Assembly (NCBI RefSeq): GCF_021134715.1
Contig: NC_060019.1
Coordinates: 9,376,001-9,440,000 of the forward strand
Direction: 5' to 3'
DNA length: 64,000 nt
Origin: Daphnia pulex
Taxonomy: Eukaryota; Arthropoda; Branchiopoda; Diplostraca; Daphniidae
The first letter of the stretch is position 1. Every line of letters starts with the position of its first letter. The notes under the pieces are model-generated. The model ran no database searches, was not told the origin of the DNA, and saw only the letters and a program-made list of their open reading frames with translations. The position numbers and the translations under genes are program-made. Below are positions 47,001 through 61,800 of the stretch, piece after piece.

Positions 47001-50000
47001 ATGACAACTCTCCCGCACCCCTTTTTCGTGAGTCTGCACATATGTACTAGCGTCTGGTGTGTTGGCTACCAACTAAAAAAAAAAAAAACTCCGTGTGTGT
47101 CGTATGAGTTATCGAAAGTGACCACACCATCACGGTCACGTCTCACCGCCAGCCAACACAACCCGATGGTCGTAAATAATAATTTAAAAGAACAAAAAAT
47201 TCGTGAATACATGGGGGAGAGAAAAAAAAAGGGGCTCAAAAACAGGTGGTCTAACTACATCTCTGGTCGCTCGGTCATCGAGTCTGTCTTCGGAGAGTCA
47301 AAGTCTAGTCCCGGGAATTTATTAGCGGCTGTATACTACACACCGTACAGCTCAAACGAATAGACGGAACCAATTTCGTTCCTTTTTTTTTAACAAACTA
47401 AACAGCTACTAAAAAAAGAAAAGAAAAACACTTGCAAGAGTTGTTCCCGTCAAGTTCGTGAGCGATTTCATCACCAACAGAAAATCGTGTCGCCAGCACG
47501 TCCTTTTTTTTTAAAAATATGAAAATGGGAGGAAAAAGTCTCCCTTTTTTTTATATTTCCATGACGCCAAACTCCATTTTATTGCCGAGTGTCGCAATTT
47601 CCTGACACGAAAATAAGGGAGACTTTTATATATTTTCAAGTGCAGCTGGAGGAGAGAGATTAGGATCGAAATTGCCTCGAGTGCAGGTATTTCTTTTTCC
47701 TTTGACTCGAACGAATGTTGAAGAAAAAAAGAGCGGAAGAGTTGTTGGAGGTGTTGATCAATTGCGAGTTGAGAAAGTAAAAGAAGAAGAAGAAGGAAAA
47801 AAAATTTGTAGAATTCACTCGAGCGGCGGAGGTCGAGCGCATCGATGGGAATCTGCTGGCCGACGTCACGCCACAGTGAACTGATGGCTCGTTCAGATCA
47901 CAACAACAGCCGACAACAACAACCAAGAAAAAACCAGCTGTTGTGTGTTTGCGGATGTGCTGCTCAGCTCACCAAAAAAAAAAGCGTTTGAAATAGATTT
48001 CCAGCCGAGATTTTTCAGACTTTTCCAATGAAAAAGATGAGGATTGAAGAAAAATTTTCTGGCGCTCTCATCACGCTCGGCGGGATTGTGAAATGTTTTC
48101 CGGCTATTGGGTACCTTACCTTCCTCATACGCAACAAAATAAATAAAATAAAAGATTTTTGCTTTCAATAAATATCCGGGCGCGAGCCAAGATCGTTCAA
48201 CCGCCGACTCCCGCTGGTGCGCAGCTTTTGATTCCACGCTGTCATCGACCGGTTTCTTTTTTTCTCCTTTCAATTTTTTTGTTATTTATTTTTTTTTGGC
48301 GCCTTGTTCCAGATAGTCATCCGACAGCCGGCGTGACTTTGCCTCTTTCACTCTCTTATTTTATCAAAAAAACTTTTAGCCGCCTACACATCGGCATGGC
48401 ATGGCATGCCGTCATGTGATGGTGACCACCAATGGCGTTTTCAAACTTCCCGCGACTTGGGAGGGGGGTTATTTTTCCATCTTCAAAATGTTAACACACC
48501 AACATGTCGAATAGAATCGATTTTCTCTTTTTATACAATAATAATAAGAAATGGCCCGAGGGTTTCGTTTCGTCCATGCAATATGGAATCGTGTGTGTTC
48601 CTTTTTGGCCCACCTCGTACGTGGCTCTTTGGGCTTATTCCATTTCACGTAAAAAGGTTATCGTCTCTTGATTGAAAGGAAATGGAGGGCGATGGCTTTT
48701 TATTTGAAATTCTGATTGAATCGCTTTTTCGAAATTTGATGGACGGATGGCACGACCGTTCGATTGAGCAGAGCCCCTCGCGATTTAACAAACGAAACTA
48801 AGCAAATAAACTATTTAACTACTACTACTACTACTACTACTAATATGACTACCACTAGAGTGTTTTTATGTTACCTTGAGTATGGCGAGTGCCTCCCGGT
48901 GTGTGACGCCTTTGAGTCCCTTGCCGTTGATGGAGAGGACCCGGTCGCCTTTCTGGATGCGGCCATCCCGGTCGGCCACACTCCCGCCAATCACTTTATG
49001 AATCTGCGCGAACATACAAAACATAAAAAGAGAGAGAAGAAAAAAATGATGATGATGATGACCAAAAACAAAAAACAAAAAAACAACAAAGTTGTAAAAA
49101 TGAAAAAAATCTTCAGAGAAATGAGAAGTTGGAGGGTATGAGAAGAATAAACGGGAACCTCGCCGCGTGACCCCGTTACATCATCATCATCATTACCACA
49201 CGGCACGGCATGACCACCGCATCGCAGTTCAGAAAAGAAAAAAAAACATCGCATTTTGCGGCTTGTGATTTTTCCGACCAAATTGAAGTTTGAAAAATAA
49301 CCAAAAAATTCCACGACCCAAAAAGAAAAAAAAAGGCATTTAAAAATGGAGATGTATAATAATATTCTACAGCTCTATGAAGACGCTAGGCAGGTAAAAT
49401 ATATACGCGTGTGAAGCCTTTAACCAACTGGTGAATTTTTACGACGTCATCAAACGCTCGAGATCTGAACTCTCTCATCTCGAGCCGGGGTGGATGGAGT
49501 TGTGTGTGCACATCTTTTTTTTCGACTTGATGGCGCGTCCCTTTTACAAATTATTTTATCGAGATTCGGCGTCTCTTTTTATTTAAAAAAAAATGTAAAA
49601 AAATGTAAAAATAAAAACGGCCAACGCGTGTAAAATCTCGAGACCGGGAAGTCTTGGAATGTTGAATTAAAATACAATCAAATTGACTTCAAAATTATTC
49701 TTTACCAATCAATCGACTAATACTAAAATCTGAATTCAATACAAGAGAAATTAAAACTAATACTTATAATATTATAAAATACTCAAATATAATTGAATTA
49801 AATCTTGTTGAAAAATGAAGAAATGAAGAGCCAACTTGCCCCAGTCTCCGTATATGGCGTTAACTTATCAAATAACCCTCTCGTCATTTCTTTTCCCCCC
49901 TCGTGGTTGTTATTGAGCACGACACTCCAAACGAGCCAAGGTTACGATCAACATTCTTTTCTTTTCCATTTTTCTTTGTTGTTGTTGTTATTGTTGTTGA

Positions 50001-53000
50001 GACTGGCGAACGATATGCGGGTTAGAGAGATGCAATAAACGAACCGTAATCTCTTTGGTCTCGTAGTCGGCACCGCCGGCCAGCGTGATTCCCAGTCCGG
50101 GGCTGAGCGTCGACGCCACGTCGCCACGATGCAGGACGACGACGACAATCTCGTGCGACGGCGTGCCAGACTCCTCCAGACTTTGGTTGGCTTCATCCAA
50201 CAGCTGTTGAAGCTCCTAGAAACGACAACAACAAAAAAGGACAATTGAACATTTTGAAAGAAAACCGTGTCATTCCATCCAGCGCCGTGTTCTTTCAACC
50301 CCGAAGAAAAGCGCAACAATCTTCTTTTTATTTTATTTTATTTTTCCATCCATTTTCTTTTGGCGGCTTCGAGTGGTTTTTTTAGAAAGAAAGAAACGGG
50401 CGCATCATCTTTTTTTCTTTTTCCTATTTCGTATCAAGATAGGAAAAGGGGAAAAAAAAAAGGTGACGGCACGTCGTGAGAGAATGTCGGATCCGCCGAG
50501 CTGATGTCACTCGGTGATTCCGCCGTGCCCCGATCTTCATCATCACACTCCATCCACTCCAATTGTTTATCCCCTTTGTGTTTGAGCAAGAGACACAACA
50601 ACAAACTCCGGAATCAGCAGGAACAAGAAGAAGAAGAAGATGATGATGAAAAAACGTGACCAAGACAATTGAGATTAGAGTCTACACGTGTACGGCACCA
50701 CATAGAGCACAACTCTCGCAACACGATAAGTCATCCGCTCCGCTTTTATTTTGAAAAAAACAAAATAAAATAATAATAACTGGCGGATGTTTGTGACTGG
50801 ATCGTCACGAAGACTCTGCTCGTCACGAACATTCAAGTGACTTGTCTTTTATTTATTTACTTAATCTTTTTTTTTTTGTGACAACTTAACGGCCCGGAAT
50901 GAATGGAAAATGAATCCAGCGTGACAAAACGACCCAGTGAGAATGAGACGACTGTCACCCCCCACAGGCGTTTGAATGTTTTACCTGCGGTGAAATGAGC
51001 GATGTGGACGAGGCCAATGATGTGATGCTGCCGTAATTATCTCGGACTCCAAACGGGCCGAAAGGGCCGCCGTAGAAGCCGCCGTATCCGCTCCCTCCGC
51101 CGTAGCCGCTGCCTCCGCCAAAGGCCGAGCCGAATCCGCCGTAGCATCCGCCGTACAATCCGTAGGGCAAACTGCTGTCCTCGCTGGTCGTCGAGTCCAG
51201 CGACGACATGCGGACGTGCTGGTGGTGGTAATGATGGTGACCGCCTCCGCCAGACGGTGACGGAGAATTGTTGTTGTTGTTGTTACCGGACTGGAGCGAA
51301 AATAAACTGCTGTTCTGTTGCTTGTAGTCCTCCAGGCTGAGCCCACCGGACACGAGGCCCAGGACGCCAAGATCTTGACCGCCGCCGTAATGGCAATTGG
51401 ATTCCGTTTCCATCAGTTCTTCCTTGACGCGCTCGAAGGCTTTGCGGATCTCCACCACGCCGGCCGAGACGCTCCGGCTCGTCACGGGCCGCGCCGATGT
51501 TGTCGGTTTGTTTTCGCGTGATTCAACCGCCGACGCCGATGAAGAAGAAGTGGATGTTGCGGTCGTTCGGCTAGTCGTAACCGAACGGGTGACGTCACGG
51601 ACGTCAGCCGGAGTCTGATGGTCTCGGATGGATGGCTGGATAACCGTACTCGTGTCGGCAACTTTCTTGCTGGAACTCACAATATTGGGGCCAGGAGGGG
51701 AGGATCCGGTCGATGACGGGGCCTCGTTGGCAATGGCCTCCCAACGCTCAGCCAATGCCCGGAAGCTCTTGATCTCTTTCGATCCGGATCCAGTCGAGTG
51801 GTGGTCGCTGGACGACGTTGACGCCAATTTTTTGCCCGATAACGGCGACGATCCGTCGCGGTGGAACGGACTGGTCGTCGTCGTCGTATTTTTCTGTACG
51901 GTCGGACTGTGCGGATCGCTGCAAACGTCCGTGATGAGGGCCGTTTTGATTTCCAGCCGCTCCGACGAGGAGAGACGCAATCGCGGCGAACTGCGCTCGA
52001 TCCGGCTGCTGGCCTCGGCCGTCGTGAATTTCCTCAGCGTCTGTTCGAAATTCTCTCCCGACGACAATTTGCTGCTGCTGGTCCGCTGGACAGGAGGACG
52101 CTGGAGCGCCGGACTGGGCAGCGAACAAGTCGGAGACGGATGATGGCTGACGTCCACAGTCAATTTGACAGCAGGTTCGGAGGGGGCGGCAGCCGGAACG
52201 GCCGGCGGTGGAAGAGCCGGCGGCGGCGAAGAAGAGGGCGGCATCAAATCCAAATGATTTCCGCTTCCTCCGCCGGAACTGTAGCGGGCAGACTGGAGAA
52301 CGTTTTTGCGATTGAGGGCCTCGACGCTCTGAGCTTTCAGGACCCGATTGGCCGCCGTGGTCAGGGCGGCGTTCGTGTCCTCATCAGCGACGTGTTGATT
52401 CGACGGTTGATTCCGTTCCGGAAGCGGCGATCCGGACTGACTGAAGGAAGAGCGGCTGGAACTGACGGCCGAGTCGCCGTCAGTGTCGCTGTTGACGTCA
52501 TTGGTGGCCGTTTCACTTTCCACCATGGGACTCTGTGATCCATCGACATCCGACGGACAAGAGAAACTCGTCATCAGCGGCGGCTTGTTGACGGGCGAGC
52601 CGGCCGTCGACAGATTCGTCGAGTGATTCGTTCCCGAATCCGAGTTGTTGTAAGACGGGCGCAGGACGGTCAGCTCCTTGCGTTTGAAGGCCGGCGAATA
52701 CTTTGGTAAGCTGGGCGAATTGCTCTTCCACGGCAGGGAACTCAGCGAAGTTGTTTTCTGTTTGCTCTGCATCGGGGCGCAGTTGTCCGTCACATCCTGG
52801 CCGCCGGGATGGAGGCTGTTGGGGCTGCGCAGCGGAGCGAACGGCGAGAGTCCGACCATCATGACCGAATCTTTGCTGATGATTTCGGGAAGATCCATCA
52901 CGGCCCGGCTGGGCGGATCGGATCCCATTTGCGTTCCGTCCACCACGTCCGGAATGACCAAACCTCTGAGTTTGGTGCTGGACAGACTCGGCTTTCGTCT

Positions 53001-54880
53001 GCCGTCATCCGAGCCGACCAGAGAAGATTTTCTCGGTTGAATTTCGGCCAAGACGGACGGTGACGGACTGACGATGTGTCGTTGCTGCTGCTGCTGCTGT
53101 CCGACGTGATGGCCTGACGGCGGAGAATAATGGGCCACGTCGAGTAAACTGCGAGACCGTTCGCTCAAGTTGACATTGGCCGGCCCCTCTCTTTCGACGC
53201 TGTGAATGGCATGATGGGCTTTGACGGCCGGAGTGACGGCCAGCTGGTGACGGGGCAGAGTCCTTGAATCCGTGCGGATGACGGGCGAGACCATGGGCGA
53301 CCGCCCGACGCTCAAATTGTCGACCGAACACGACAGCGTCGGATGTTTCGTCTTGGTCGTGGCGGATGCCGGAAGATTCCGGACGCAATTGGCCGAAGAT
53401 GACGTCATCACTGTCGACGATCCGACCGCCGAAGAAGCGACCGGCGGATGTGCCACGTCATGGGTGAACAAGGCGATTTTATCTTTGACACTGCGCTCAC
53501 TCCGCTCGTCCCGGCCGCCGTGGGTGTGCGACGTCCGCCAGACTGCCGAGCCCGTCCCTCCAGCGCTCCCACTCCGCCCGCGTGCCACCGACGGAGCCAC
53601 CGACACTTTTGTCGTGGTTGTGGCAGCCGCCGCCGTGGTGGTGCTGGTATCGTCGATGTAATCGCCGGGGAATTCGTGTCCGTCAGGCGGCAATCGCGAA
53701 CTTGGCGGCGAAGTGCCGGTAGTGGCCGGCGTGTAGGACGTCACGTAACTCTTGCAAGTGGCCGCCATCGCTTCTGCTGGCCTCTCCGTCAAAAAGCGTC
53801 CGCCTTCTGCTCAAAAAAGAGAAAGAGAAATGAGCTTTTTGAGACACACACAGAGGCGGAAAAGACATCCGAAAGAGAAAAGAAACAAAAACAAAAGAAG
53901 AAAAAATAAAAAACGAAGTCTGACGGCTGACGTAATTAATTGGCCCTTCACGGGAATTTCTCGTTTTTTGTTTGTTTTTGTTTGTTTCGATCGCAGCGGG
54001 TAGTTCTTCCAGTTCATTTAATGGCACCAACAAAACTTGCAAGAAATGAGGGGAGAAGACTAGTAATAAATGTCAAAGGATCCGGTCATTGACGTCAGTA
54101 GGACTCTCTTGATAACTCTTTTCATCAATCAAAAAAGAGACGATTGGCGCTGACTTCGTGAGAGCAGAGAGACTCGCAGTGAAAACAAACAAGGGCAGAC
54201 ACAATTCTGGAAATGTCCCGGCGGACGGGTTTTTCTTCTTTTTCCAGTTCAGCGGGAATTTTTAAAAAGAAGGAACAAAATCGCACACGAAAATGTCACT
54301 CGCTCGTCAAGCCAGTCAGATAATGTTTGACGTGTCCACCGCACAGGGAAAACTGAAATTCCTTGTTGCTATATAACGAGGAAGAGAAGAAAAATTTCCT
54401 TTTCTAGCGACGACGACGACGACGATGGCGGATCGTGTATCCTTCCGTTATCTCGCCGAAACGCAAACTGGCGAAATGGGCGGAATGCGATTGATCATAA
54501 ACCCAACGGCGAGGATATGAGCTACTGGTGTACAATAGATTGGCCAAAAAGAAAAACGAGTCGTCACTTTTGACTACATTACAGCACAGGGAGACACCAC
54601 CAGCGCCAATACATTTCAAAGATAAGACGCAAAAGGAGTTGCGCTCGGAGGAATAAATTCAACGCAAATTTGTTTTTTTCGTTTTATGTTTTTTACCTGT
54701 GCTGAAACTGGAATGATAAAACGAGAGCGAATAAGATTCTGGAATTTTAGTAAACGTAGTAACAACACGAGTTGAATTCGTTCGCCCACACACACCCGAC
54801 CGGCGTGTCTTTCTGTCTGAAGTGAGAAACAGGGAAGAGATTTCACTCAAAGCAACTTGAAGGTCTTCCGCCTCCTTCAT
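44065..54880 (-). CDS. Two-PDZ scaffold protein, pro-IL-16/PDZD2-like C-terminus
   Basis: Seven coding exons read leftwards: 54880-54697, 53806-50985, 50215-50045, 49003-48875, 44864-44627, 44535-44392 and 44231-44065. All junctions are in phase, giving 1,284 residues. Exon 2 alone encodes 940 low-complexity residues rich in Ser/Thr/Pro/Gly, with islands such as [25 protein letters not shown] and [17 protein letters not shown] (about 1025-1115) has a GLGI loop and [24 protein letters not shown] (about 1195-1284) has [20 protein letters not shown] and [19 protein letters not shown], closely resembling the last PDZ of pro-interleukin-16 and PDZD2. Known relatives are intracellular scaffolds; whether an IL-16-like fragment is released here is unknown. 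No clear counterpart of the caspase-3 cleavage site is seen. The ATG at 54880 is chosen because it keeps exons 1 and 2 in frame. Confidence 0.87.
44865..48874. other. Intron 4 of PDZ gene, no exon recognised
   Basis: A 4-kb intron splitting PDZ-A from its last strand. It holds a TATAAAAGG string near 45670, a CA tract near 46053, a CAG tract (46964-46983) and many homopolymers. No further coding exon was found, though alternative exons cannot be excluded. Confidence 0.45.
48819..48842. repeat. ACT microsatellite beside PDZ gene exon 4
   Basis: About eight ACT units, starting 33 bases beyond the donor of the 48875-49003 exon. Confidence 0.9.
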
Positions 54881-57800
54881 TTTTTATTTTTCAAACTTTT
54901 TTGTTTTGCCACTGCTAACAAGATTTCCCTTCGCTCTCGTTTGGGTTATTTATTTTTTGTTATTTTCGTTTACTCTTTTTTGTTTTTAATCTCCGGAGAG
55001 ACAGTAGTCGATCATGGGACTATATAGAACCCGTCAGAAAATGGGTGGAGTTATGCGCGTTTTCACTTCAAATGTCGTCGTCGTCGCAGTCGTCGTTAAA
55101 CAACAGAGTCTCTCTCAGGTGTTCGAAATGACGTAACTACTCTCTTTATCTCCTATGACCCTCCTTATTCCCCTTTTGGTTATTATTTGCTTTTATCTCC
55201 ATAACCGTCTAAAGAGAGAGAGAGAAAATCAACAAAGAAAACAACACAAAAATGAGTCACAACTCGAGGAGGATAAGCTTAAAAAAGAGTGCGAGACCCT
55301 GGTGTAGTTGTAGTTGTAGTGGTGGTGGTTGGCCACGGCGTCATATAACCGAAAAAAGGATCGCAACCCAACTCGCAATGCACCTGTCGGTTGTTTATTA
55401 TTTCTCTTTTTGCCCTCCCCACCGTCTAACCTTCCTATACATTAGGTACACACATAGACACACACATACACATACAGATTGGCTGCGTAGCCAAATATCA
55501 ACTCTATGGCCATATTTAGTCCCGGCATTTTTGCTGACGTGTGAACGCACACACGTACTAGCTACTACTATCTACCAGGTAACTTCATAAAACAATAAAC
55601 ACCTTGGCAGAAAAGAAACAACAACAAAAAAATCCTTTTTTTTTTGTTTTACTTTTGTTTGGACAAGCCAAACAAAAAATAAAAATTTGTATAATCCCGC
55701 TTGACGTTCGTGACGAAAGAGTCGCCCTTTTGATACGAAATGAATTACGAGCAGCTTGTAGGAAAATCATTTAAATTTCTTTTCCTGCACGGGCTTCGAG
55801 CCAATTAAGGAAAAAAAACGGCGACTGCAGTTTAGATTCCCAGCACTTTTTTGTTTCCAGCCCGAAAGAAAAATAAAAAACAAAAATCAGTTGGCACTGA
55901 TCTCTTGGCCAAGTGCTAAACAAAAAAAAAAAACAAGTGAATAATGAATCACATTCGACAGAGGGGCAGTCCGCAACTGTTTGTCATTGTTGATCGTTCA
56001 AGTATTTAACTGGGGGAGCCGTGATTTGTGTCGGGATATTCAAATTCGTGGCGTCGGGTTTCAGATGGAGAAACGAGATTTCCCTCTTTTTTTTTCTGTA
56101 TGGAAAAAAACAGGACACGGGCAGATTGCAGTTTCTCACACAAGACAAAAAGCAAGGGAGGAAACAGCAAAAAAATAGAGACAAGGTTTTGAAATGAATA
56201 AATAAAAATAAAAAAAGCTGTTGAAGCAGAGAAAACATCTAGCGAAACCTTTTTTGTGTTGTCTGAGATAAAAGTCGGCCAGCCGGACAAGTTTCGGTGA
56301 TTTCAACATGATGACATTCAATTCAGAGGCAAGTCGATCGGGCGATAGCAAAGTCTCAGCCACATCACAGCAGCTCTTAATTGACATGCAACGACTTGGA
56401 CGTTTCTTTTCACACAAAGAGACACACCCCAAAACTCGAACGCAACAAACAAACAAATAAACAAACAAACACACACACACAGAAAAATAATCAGAAAAAA
56501 TGTGCAAGCAAAAGGCGACAAGGCGAGCGACACTCTGCTCCGGACAGCGTGACTACTGCGTGAATACTGAACGCATCAGCTTCATTTCTATATTTTTAGT
56601 ATTCATTTTTTGGTTCTTTGGTCGTTTCTTTTTCCGCCCTCACACAACCCCCGTTTCCCATGTTTATTTTGTGTGTGTGCGAAACCATGTCGGGTTTCCC
56701 TGGGCGCGTATTAAGCCGCCTGGAATTCAGTTGGTCCCCCCCCCCCCCACCATCGCCAGACGCGCGCGCATGAGCCCTGGATAACTGGCCAAGCAAACCT
56801 GCCCGTTATCCGCCGCTCGTACAGTACTACTCGCCAATGAACAAACAAACTAGATACTGCCGTATAGTATAGTAGTACTAGTGCAGATGATACCGCAATA
56901 ACAACATGTGTTGTTTGTTTGGCGGGTTCTATTTTTATTTCTTTTTCCACCCACCTTTCATTATAGATCTCATTCGGCTTGAGACTCGGACCCTGGTAAC
57001 CGCTTCTTCTTCTTCCCAGTTGTTATGTTTTTCTTTAATTCTCTCTCTCTCTCTCTAAGGGGGCGAGCGGTACGGCGAGCCCCGTTTGCGGCCGAAACCA
57101 AAATATCACGCAACCGACGCTGACCACAGTTGCGAGTTTCTTTCCCCTCCGAGTCTCGGATGGATGAAGATTCCCGTCGTTTTCGGCAACAGCCGAGGAT
57201 CTTCGCCCAGTCACTTGATAGTATATATATAAGACGGCGACGGCCAACAAGGGCGGAACGGGCCGGTTTGCCAGCCTCCTATCCTCTTTCTTCTCAACTG
57301 AAAAAAATAATTCACGAATTTAAAAACCAACTGTTTCTTCTTCTTCTTCTTTCTTTCTTTCGTTCGGCGGTGGTGGTGGTGGTTTGCTCGCGATACGCTT
57401 GCGAGCGTGCTCTCGTGAGTGAATCCGACTAGGGTGGCAAACTGTACACGCCGGCCACGCAATCCCGTTTCCCCCATCGCCACTTGTTATTATTCTTGCA
57501 ACTCGGCGCGTTTATAGTTTCAAAACGCCCGTCTTACGATACCCGAAATGACGTCAAAGTTCCCCTGTCCGCGGGGCATTTGAAATACATTCTAGGGACC
57601 GGGATAAAATAATTACCGTTCAAAAATAGAAAAAATATGAAAAAATAAAAATAAAATTTCAGGTTTGGCAATCCACACGTCTCCCGTTTTGACACCGTGT
57701 CAAAAGTGGACGTCTGATGTGGGTCTCATCACGACTGGTAATTAAATACCACCGAATAAAAAAAAAGGGTAAGGATGGAAAAAAAGTCAAGAAAAAAAAA

Positions 57801-58792
57801 GAAATTCATTGGGTCGGTCAATAGACTCGGACGAGCAAACAGATGGGAAGCGCATTAAAAAAAAAAAAAAAAAAGCTTTCGTGATTTCTTCTCCTTTCGA
57901 CCAAAAAAAATGCCGTTTTGTTCATTTACCGAAGAAAAAAAAACTAATGTCAAATGACATACAGTTACGTTACGCGTCTAGATATGTGTGCCCGAGTAGA
58001 CTCTGTGGCATTTCATTTTAGTTGCTTTATAAGAAAAACCGAAAAAATGTTTTCCTGTTTATTTTTTCCCATCACTTAATTTTGTTTTTTTTCCTGGTTG
58101 CCCTAGCGGTCAACGTATCCGTTTTGTTGCATTTGTGGTTTGTTATTTTGTTATTTTTTTTTTTTTTTACTTCATGGAAAAGTCGGCGATCAAAGTGGAT
58201 TGGCCAATAAAATGAATTTGAAAAAAAAAAAATAACTTCCACAAAAAATGGTTTTTTTCTCTTATTCCCGAAAAGAAGATTGAACGCCAGGTAATAATAA
58301 TTTCCACCTCCGAAAGAAAAAGAAAAAAAAAAGTGATCGAAGGTACATTGGATATTTAAACACGAGTCACGCTGGTCAATTTTTTGTTGTCTTGGAAAAA
58401 AAAAAAAATTAAGCGCGTTCTATCCTCGGGGCTCAACTTATATATTTTTTCTCTTAAAATCAAATTTTAGATTTTTTGATGAGTCTAATTGGAAACGCAA
58501 TTTAAATACTTGACGCGCGGCGCGGGAGAGATAGATAGAAAAGAAAAAAGGAGGGCGCCAGAACGGCTGTTAAATAAATAGACACAAACGTAATAAGAAG
58601 GGTATTTACACATCTGACATCAAAAACTATAAATACGGCGGTTAAATATTCATCGGTGCGTGGCCGGGGCTAATGCGCGTAAAGTGCGCCAAACTGTAAA
58701 ACGGCCGACACACAAAAAATGAAAATTGCGCAGAAAATTTCGCCGACACACAAAACTCCGTCGCTTGCTGCTGCCATAACCTATTTAGACAC

Positions 58793-58816
58793 GTGTGTGT
58801 GTGTGTGTGTGTGTGT
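58793..58816. repeat. GT microsatellite
   Basis: Uninterrupted (GT)n of about 12 units. Confidence 0.9.
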
Positions 58817-61800
58817 TGAGTGTGTATAAGAGGACCAAGGAAAATAAAAGATAGTGAAAGTGGCCTCGTGTCCTTTTTTTCTCTCTCTTCCCCACCCCCC
58901 GCGTCTCTCTGTGTTTTGATTGTTATTCAACTTGTAGTATGTAGACACTTAGAGTCTTACATTCAAGAACAACGAAATGGGATGGAGGCAGGTGGAGCCG
59001 CAAAGAAGGAAACGAGAGATCCCGACGAACAGATTAGTCTACTACCCAGTCGACGAAAAAGAATATTGGAAAAATCCCTAGGCTCAGACTGTACATAGCT
59101 GCTGCTGCTGCTGCTGCCAAGGTCTGATGGAAAATAAGAAACAAGAGAACCGGTCGGTCGGTATTATTCTACTTGCCATTTGCCTCATGGCTCTTTTATC
59201 TCTTTTTTTTTCTTTTCTCCGGTTATCATTACATAAAGAAGAAGAAGATGGAATTGGCTAGTTCGTCCCCTATGCAATATACATTACGTGTTGTTGGGCG
59301 CCGACCCGTTGCAGCAGCAGAGCCCAGTCAAAAAGCTCCGCAAGCGCTTTTTTCCATCCCAAAGAGCATCATCTCATCAGCTCCGCCCGGTTCTTTTTTC
59401 TTCTTTTCACCGAAACGCAGTGAGGGACTAGTTCGAGTCGAGAAGGAACTTACTATAGGTACATCATCATCACTTCCCCATCGGGGCCGCGCCGTTGAAA
59501 AATGCGCTGCGTACAACAAGTAACAAGAGAGAGAGAAAACCAGGAGAGTTTTTGAGATACACATAGTCGTAGAAAATGTATATCTTCCAACAAGTATGCG
59601 GCCAGAACCGGAATGGAATGTCGGGCGTGTATAGTCGGGGCTGGCCCGACTCTCTCATCATCATCGAAGGCAAAAGAGAAACGTGTGGAAACCGAATAGA
59701 AGATATACTTCCAAAAAGGATTTAGACGAGGTGAATAATATGGCCACCCAAAAATTGGTTTCTTTTTGGAACAAATCTTTTTTTTCTCGTCTTCCCGAAA
59801 AATAAAAATAAAACCAAAATGTACGACGTGAAGACAAAACACTTTAATTGCCTATTCCAACTGAATTTAGACTGAACGCGAACGTGAACATCTGCGCATA
59901 GTTTATCTTCGATTCTTCGGTGATGATCAAGTCTCGGCCGTGTCGTCATCGGCTCGATAATGTTATACAGCCCAAGCGGCCGAAAAGGTCATAATAATAT
60001 TAATGTAGACTACATCGAAATCGAATTCAAAACCAACACGAAAATATACGCAGCTCGAGACGAGCGCCAAAACTTCAACCAACAAGGAAGTCGGTCGTTA
60101 TTCGATCCCTTTTTTTATTTTTATTTTTCTTCTTGTTGGAAAAGGAAAAAAAAGACCCAACGACACACACGTCCGCATGTTATTTTTCTCAAAGGTAAAA
60201 ATAACAAATTCGGCGGGCTATTCAAAAAAATAAAATAGAAATCGATATTTATAGAGACACGGGCGTGAGGAGGGTGACAAGAGCTTGGAATTTCGTTCAG
60301 TTTTTTTCGGGGTGTCGAAAACAAGAAAGAAAAAGATATGCAACAAGAAGAAGAAGAAAAGCCATTAGCGCGTCGGGGTTTGGCCCGTCCTTGCCGGCAG
60401 CTGTTGCGCGCGGCATACGTGCAAGAGCACAGCACACACAGCTCCGTGCGCTTCTAGTACATATGGTGAGGCATTAGTCACAATATACGGCCGCCTGCTC
60501 TTTGCTGTGTGGCCATCAAGCCATAGCAGGAGGGCAGGGCAATGTTCAAATGGGGGCCCATCACCGTTCAATGCGCTGCAGTCAGTAGGTGTGTGTGTAC
60601 TGTGTAGTGCAAGGCTCTCATTTGGGCTTTGTGCTACTCCGAGATGGCAAGAAAGAGACAAGAAGGCCACAACATTTCGTCTCCTTTGTGTCTAATTTTT
60701 GTCTTCCCCTGTACCTTTACTTAATGGCCCATGCGATGCCTAGTAGCTGGGCACTAACGAACGGCTAATGGACCAACGGCTGGCAATATATTCATCGCTC
60801 AAGTAGATCCTACATTACATAGATATACGCCAACGACAATCAAGTGAAACATTTACCAGGGCCAGCGCCGTGACTCACTAGGGAAGTGAATTGACGATGC
60901 CAAAATTTCGACTAGGAGAGAGACACTAAACCCCGCGGCTACTTAACCAAATTTTCATTTTTTTTTCTTCTTCTTCTTCTTCTTGTTAAATAATAACAAT
61001 TGACATGACTTATTATCATTGTTCTCCATCGCTGTTGGAAAGAAAACCTTCTAGAGCTGTTTCTGCTCAGTCGATTATTGTGTAGGTACTCTCTCTCCTT
61101 CTCTCTCTCTTGGCTTTTGTGAATTTTTAATATCAAAAAGAGGGGTTGGAAAAAGAAAAAAAGGTCCAGCTGCCAGTTTTTTTTTCCATCGTGAAATTTG
61201 ACAATGGACTCGCTTCTTTCTCTCTGTACGTTCGCAGCAACTCCTCGAGAGAGGAGAAGAAAAGAGATTGAAAGGTACAAAAAGAAAATCTTTTCGACTT
61301 CCCAAAGTCTGCCTGGCAGAATAAAGCCAAGGCTGCTGTCATTGTCTGCGTCGTATATAGATGAAAAGGAAAATTGAGCATTATAACAAAAGACGCCAAC
61401 CTGGGCAGGAGGAGGAATTTTCAACGTTCAAAAAAGATTTTCCCTTTTTTTTTATAAATACAAATCTAAAACAACGATCCAACCGACCGGGAGTCTAGAG
61501 CTACAAGTTCGTGAGATTCATTACGTATTCAAATAAGTTCATCAGTTTCATCCGCCTGGATGCAGAATACGAAAGAAAGAAAAAAGGAAAAACCACGCGC
61601 CTCTCTCTCTATCAGACAGCAGGCGGATCACTTGTGGAAAGCATTTGAAATTGATACATCATTTATTCCCTCCTACCATCATCATCTCCATCATGATCTC
61701 TATTTCTCCTTCTTTTTCAATGTTGTCTGATGATGTGGCATTCAAAGCTAGGATAACAGAAAATAATCGAAAGTGTGTGTAATGGTGGATGGATGAGGAA

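Noticed and set aside
51318..53909. Long open frames opposite the big PDZ gene exon (for example 51628-52143, 51861-52538, 53272-53661)
   Set aside because: They are shadows of a GC-rich, low-complexity coding exon. They lack domains, and their openness follows from codon bias on the other strand.
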